The translations under genes and the position numbers were made by a program. Positions 6,894-9,255 of a DNA stretch of 9,255 nucleotides are shown here, one piece after another. Numbering within the stretch: the stretch's first letter is position 1; every line of letters starts with the position of its first letter. This DNA is from Nitrospira sp. (GTDB lineage Bacteria > Nitrospirota > Nitrospiria > Nitrospirales > Nitrospiraceae). The notes beneath the pieces were generated by a model, which had not been told where the DNA came from, searched no databases, and was given only the letters and a program-made list of their open reading frames with translations. Location: contig JABMDE010000010.1 of the NCBI GenBank assembly GCA_015904055.1, forward strand, positions 1 through 9,255. The letters run 5' to 3'.

Positions 6894-7201
6894 AGATGCC
6901 TCTCTCGAATTTCAGGTTTCAGATGAGTTCCTTTGGAAGCGATTGCATCTCAAGAGTCGTGCCGCTCTTTGAGCGCGAGGTTGCGAATAGGGATTCCTAT
7001 TGATGAAGGTCGGCGAAGAGAGTTGAAGTTGTTGAATCAACGAGCCGAATCGAATGCATCACAAGCACTGCCGCCCAGATGGAGTGCGCGTGAGAGGGGA
7101 AAATTCCTGAATGCGACGCTGTGCCTCAGGAGATACAGTGCTTCATGAAGAGATACAGAAGACGAGATACGGAGACCGTGAGGGCGCAAGATGAAAGGGA
7201 A
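6894..7201 (-). other. 308-base gap upstream of fimT, no gene found
   Basis: No credible coding frame on either strand. It holds three small dyads: ctcaagag/ctctttgag (6949-6956 and 6965-6973, one bulged base), aatagg/cctatt (6986-6991 and 6996-7001, loop of 4) and gttga/tcaac (7031-7035 and 7037-7041). GAGATAC appears three times on the plus strand (from 7130, 7150 and 7164), the first two as gagatacag exactly 20 bases apart. No T-run follows any dyad, so there is no convincing terminator for the upstream pilD fragment. This is the likely promoter region of the fimT set. Confidence 0.55.
6949..6964 (-). promoter_or_regulatory. Weak sigma-54-like promoter match
   Basis: On the minus strand CGGCACGACTCTTGAG, compared with the sigma-54 consensus TGGCAC-N5-TTGCA. 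The -24 GG and the spacing fit, but the normally invariant C of the -12 GC is A. It lies about 55 bases before the fimT start, a sensible distance. Pilin genes are often sigma-54 controlled, yet the broken -12 element makes this only a candidate. Confidence 0.2.
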
Positions 7202-7528
7202 CTATTCGCCCGCCAGGAAAGCTAGGTACCAATCGAGGAGGGATTGCCCGAAGAATAATGAGACGACTGCGCCGCAGACAAGAAACGGACCGAATGGGAT
7301 ATAGTCCTCCCGCTTGATCACGTGAGCGGCAATCAGGGCAACCCCGACAAGCGAACCCAAGAGAGAGCCAACCATAATCGTCATCAAGGCCGGTTTCCAG
7401 CCGAGAAACGCGCCGATCATCGCGAGCAATTTGATATCGCCTCCGCCCATCCCCTCTTTCCCGAACAGATAGGGACTCACCCAGGCAAGAAACCACAGGA
7501 TTCCGCCCCCGACGAACAGTCCGATCAC
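7202..7528 (-). pseudogene. pilD: Prepilin peptidase (PilD, A24 family), C-terminal fragment only
   Basis: 108 residues matching the C-terminal half of type IV prepilin peptidases, polytopic inner-membrane aspartyl proteases that cut prepilin leaders after glycine and N-methylate the new end. Visible are a first membrane helix (about 2-19), the second catalytic motif GMGGGDIK with Asp31, helices at about 33-70, IPFGPFL, and a last helix ending LLDWYLAF. Full PilD is about 250-290 residues. Here the N-terminal cytoplasmic methylation domain with its cysteines, the first helices and the first catalytic aspartate are missing. The frame is closed by two stops (TGA TGA) 27 and 30 bases before the GTG at 7528, so this is a 5' truncation and not a wrong start. 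The GTG overlaps the stop of the preceding small gene (GTGA), so the fragment might still be translated, but it cannot be an active peptidase by itself. Confidence 0.75.
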
Positions 7529-7710
7529 CTCGCGACTGCTTCGATTGCGTCATCAAGTGTTCCCTGACTAATGACGGTGTGATACACGGCATAATCTCTG
7601 ATGCTGCGCGTCCATATGCGTTTGAACTGGGGCGACTGACAGGCTTTCTTCGGGAGAACCATCGCAAGAATGTGTGACTGCCTATCCTGTGAGATTGCCG
7701 GCTCGATCAT
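7525..7710 (-). CDS. Small unknown protein, 61 residues
   Basis: Unrecognised. The ATG at 7710 is preferred because AAAGAGGG lies 7 bases upstream; an ATG at 7734 (69 residues) has no site. The product begins MIEPAISQDRQSHILAMVLP and ends with GTLDDAIEAVAR. It has one cysteine, no signal peptide and no membrane helix; it is mildly basic in the middle and acidic near the end. It lies 36 bases after the pilX stop, and its stop overlaps the GTG of the pilD fragment. Since the pilD fragment is cut off right here, the C terminus of this protein may itself be truncated by the same break. It could be a small standalone gene or the head of a longer one; I cannot choose. Confidence 0.5.
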   Translation of the reverse strand: MIEPAISQDRQSHILAMVLPKKACQSPQFKRIWTRSIRDYAVYHTVISQGTLDDAIEAVAR

Positions 7711-7746
7711 GATGTGGCCCTCTTTCAATGACATTGTGCGGTGTTC

Positions 7747-9213
7747 TCAATACTGAGCGACCCAGGCGCCGGGCGCGCGATAGACCAGCGGAACCCCTCG
7801 ATACAACCCCTGAGACAAATCGTGGTCATACCACACTTCGAGCGTTCCGCCTGAACTTGAGAGAATCGTTCCTCCCGTGACGACAGCCCCATAGACCCTT
7901 GCGCTTCCGGCTACGGTAATGTTTCCAGCGGCAGAGAGCACGCCATTGAAATGCACGCGCGAAAGTTGAACGGGCGTTCGGACTTGCTCGGAGGCCTGTT
8001 CCGTATCCGGAGGGCTCAGTGCGGGGATTGACTGTCCCGATCCGATTGGAGCGACCACAATATGGCCCTGCATGACCAGATGCCCTTCCCAATAGGCCGT
8101 ATGAAGCCTGAGCGTTCCGAGATTGTCCTCGCGAGGCGCGGTTTGATCTATCGTATCGATGAAGATCAAACCCCGATGGTCTCCAGGACTTTTCGATTGA
8201 AGCACTGCCTCTGGAGTAAGCCCATAACCAGGCCTCACCACACCGTCCGGGTGTAAAAACCCGTCTCGATCAATGGCGAAGTAACGGCCATGTCGTTGCG
8301 CGATTCTCTTGGTCTCTTCATAGTTCCATTGATCTAACTGAATGCCAGGCGTCGGAGTCTGTTGCGGATGGATGTTGTGCGTAAGAGCCGGCAGTTCTCC
8401 GGCAGGAAGCTGGGTCACACGCACCTCCCCGCCGACCCAGGCATCCATCCACCGATCTTCTCGATGGGACATCTCGTCGTATCCCAGACCAGTCACCGGC
8501 GCAAGCCGGCTTTGCGCCGGAAGTTCTTCAGCCCGGCCGACGACAACATCTCCACCCACCTTGAGATCGCCCCAGTGCACGCTGACCGATGCCTCATTTC
8601 CCGCCTGAAAGACACCGAGGTTCTGGCTCACTTGCACAGCAGCACGAAGAGGCGGCAGATCGACGGTACCCAACTGCATCAGAACTGATTGGCGAAATGG
8701 CGGATTCGTGTGCGTCGCTACCCTGACATCGACCGTGCACAATAACCCCGGTGTCGACGGAGCATAGACCTTGAGTTCTTCGATCCTTCCCAGGTGGCGC
8801 AGGGCATGAAACATCCCCGTCCGATGGTCGTTCAATACCTGATTGTCTGATACCGCCCCTATCTCCAAGTGGACATCCGGCTGACTCATGGTTCCCGCAA
8901 ATTGTGAATGGCCGGTTTGATCGAAGAATGAGAGTATCCCCGCAGCATCACGATTCCTTTTTGCCAAGGTTGTAGGAAACGCTGATACTGCTGGTTTCGC
9001 CGGCGGGTTATGAAACCATGACACGACCACTTCACCCGCCGCATCGGCTAACTGCTGAGCCACCACAGCCTCTCTCCCTACAGTGGAACTGATGGCCTCC
9101 TGCCCAGCGAGATTCAAAATGGTGGCTCCCAGTAAAGACAGAATCAGCACAAGCACCATCGCCCCGATGAGTGCGATTCCCTGCTGATGATTCGTTTCGC
9201 GGATGCGTACCAT
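7747..9213 (-). CDS. pilX: Large PilX-like minor pilin with beta-rich passenger
   Basis: 488 residues from the ATG at 9213 (GGGAGG 5 bases upstream). The N terminus MVRIRETNHQQG/IALIG is a prepilin leader cut after Gly12, followed by a long hydrophobic helix (about 13-37). Mature position +5 is Gly17 and not Glu, as is usual for PilX- and GspK-type subunits that cap the tip. Position directly after PilW-coding sequence, here preserved as the last codons at 9224-9255, also fits PilX. Typical PilX proteins are under about 200 residues, so this one carries some 280 extra residues. These contain glycine- and valine-rich strands (about 190-226 and 415-462, for example GNITVAGSARVYGAVVTGGT) that look like a beta-solenoid or polymer-forming fold. 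The last residues PGAWVAQY resemble ends seen in large PilX-like proteins of environmental bacteria. It may act as a tip adhesin. No PilY1 gene follows. Confidence 0.8.
   Translation of the reverse strand: MVRIRETNHQQGIALIGAMVLVLILSLLGATILNLAGQEAISSTVGREAVVAQQLADAAGEVVVSWFHNPPAKPAVSAFPTTLAKRNRDAAGILSFFDQTGHSQFAGTMSQPDVHLEIGAVSDNQVLNDHRTGMFHALRHLGRIEELKVYAPSTPGLLCTVDVRVATHTNPPFRQSVLMQLGTVDLPPLRAAVQVSQNLGVFQAGNEASVSVHWGDLKVGGDVVVGRAEELPAQSRLAPVTGLGYDEMSHREDRWMDAWVGGEVRVTQLPAGELPALTHNIHPQQTPTPGIQLDQWNYEETKRIAQRHGRYFAIDRDGFLHPDGVVRPGYGLTPEAVLQSKSPGDHRGLIFIDTIDQTAPREDNLGTLRLHTAYWEGHLVMQGHIVVAPIGSGQSIPALSPPDTEQASEQVRTPVQLSRVHFNGVLSAAGNITVAGSARVYGAVVTGGTILSSSGGTLEVWYDHDLSQGLYRGVPLVYRAPGAWVAQY
8496..8520. 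repeat. GC-rich hairpin inside pilX
   Basis: ccggcgcaa (8496-8504) pairs perfectly with ttgcgccgg (8512-8520) across a 7-base loop, inside the pilX reading frame (around residues 232-239). No T-run follows on the transcribed strand, so it is not an intrinsic terminator. It could slow translation or be a small REP-like insertion; there is no second copy in the window. Confidence 0.6.
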
Positions 9214-9255
9214 GCGTGCCTCCCTACGACCGAAGACTGACCTCTCTGACAACAT
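9165..9255. repeat. 91-base perfect direct repeat, copy 2, at window edge
   Basis: Identical to 5163-5253 and ending on the last base of the window. In this copy the coding flow is natural: the end of pilW, ribosome-binding site at 9219-9224, and pilX continuing through the membrane helix. What lies beyond 9255 cannot be seen. Confidence 0.97.
9224..9255 (-). CDS. pilW: PilW-like gene, last codons only (partial at window edge)
   Basis: Ten whole codons including the TAG stop (9224-9226), encoding the tail VVREVSLRS, identical to the end of the gene at 5222-5980. The rest is outside the window. Either this is a second copy of pilW or, if the window end is a collapsed assembly loop, the very same gene. 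The stop is 10 bases before the pilX ATG. Confidence 0.65.
   Translation of the reverse strand, partial: VVREVSLRS

Noticed and set aside
6933..7148. Plus-strand 71-codon frame in the gap before fimT
   Set aside because: No ribosome-binding site, no similarity I recognise, and it spans the dyads; it is better read as non-coding.
7143..7667. Minus-strand frame of 174 codons overlapping the peptidase fragment
   Set aside because: It is arginine- and serine-rich and lacks the hydrophobic pattern; the peptidase motif GMGGGDIK lies in the other frame.

Overview
The window looks like a piece of a Gram-negative, GC-rich, free-living bacterial chromosome. The style of the genes (a FimT/PilV/PilW/PilX minor-pilin set, YbeY next to FtsY, a PD40 lipoprotein, a secreted M1-type peptidase) reminds me of Nitrospira or related Nitrospirota, but that is an impression from protein style and was not searched. 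Every gene I can support is on the minus strand, so transcription runs from base 9255 towards base 1. Long plus-strand reading frames are shadows.

In transcription order, the right half (9255 to about 5222) is a type IV pilus minor-pilin region. It holds the last codons of a PilW-like gene at the window edge, a large 488-residue PilX-like protein, a 61-residue unknown protein, a 3' fragment of a prepilin peptidase gene (pilD), a 308-base gap with several small dyads, and then a tightly coupled set fimT/gspH - pilV - pilW whose genes overlap by ATGA. The left half is a run of housekeeping and signalling genes: ybeY (endonuclease/rRNA maturation), ftsY (signal-recognition-particle receptor), a two-domain stand-alone response regulator, a secreted M1-type metallopeptidase, and a TolB-like PD40 lipoprotein that runs off the left end.

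The main anomaly is a perfect 91-base direct repeat at 5163-5253 and 9165-9255, exactly 4002 bases apart. The second copy is flush with the window's last base. The repeat covers the end of pilW, a strong ribosome-binding site and the first 16 codons of pilX. At the right copy it leads into pilX as expected. At the left copy it leads in frame into ybeY, giving a YbeY with a prepilin leader at its N terminus. Together with the headless pilD fragment, this suggests either an assembly-graph loop (the window end is a collapsed repeat) or a real tandem duplication/rearrangement of a 4-kb pilin cassette.

The minor pilins would together prime and tip a type IV pilus or pseudopilus. The headless peptidase lacks the first catalytic aspartate and is unlikely to process them, so a complete PilD must be encoded elsewhere. 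I see no rRNA, tRNA, CRISPR array, transposase or phage gene. No new defence or signalling system is supported by the sequence; the repeat-bounded pilin cassette is the only structure that might be new, and an artefact must be excluded first.
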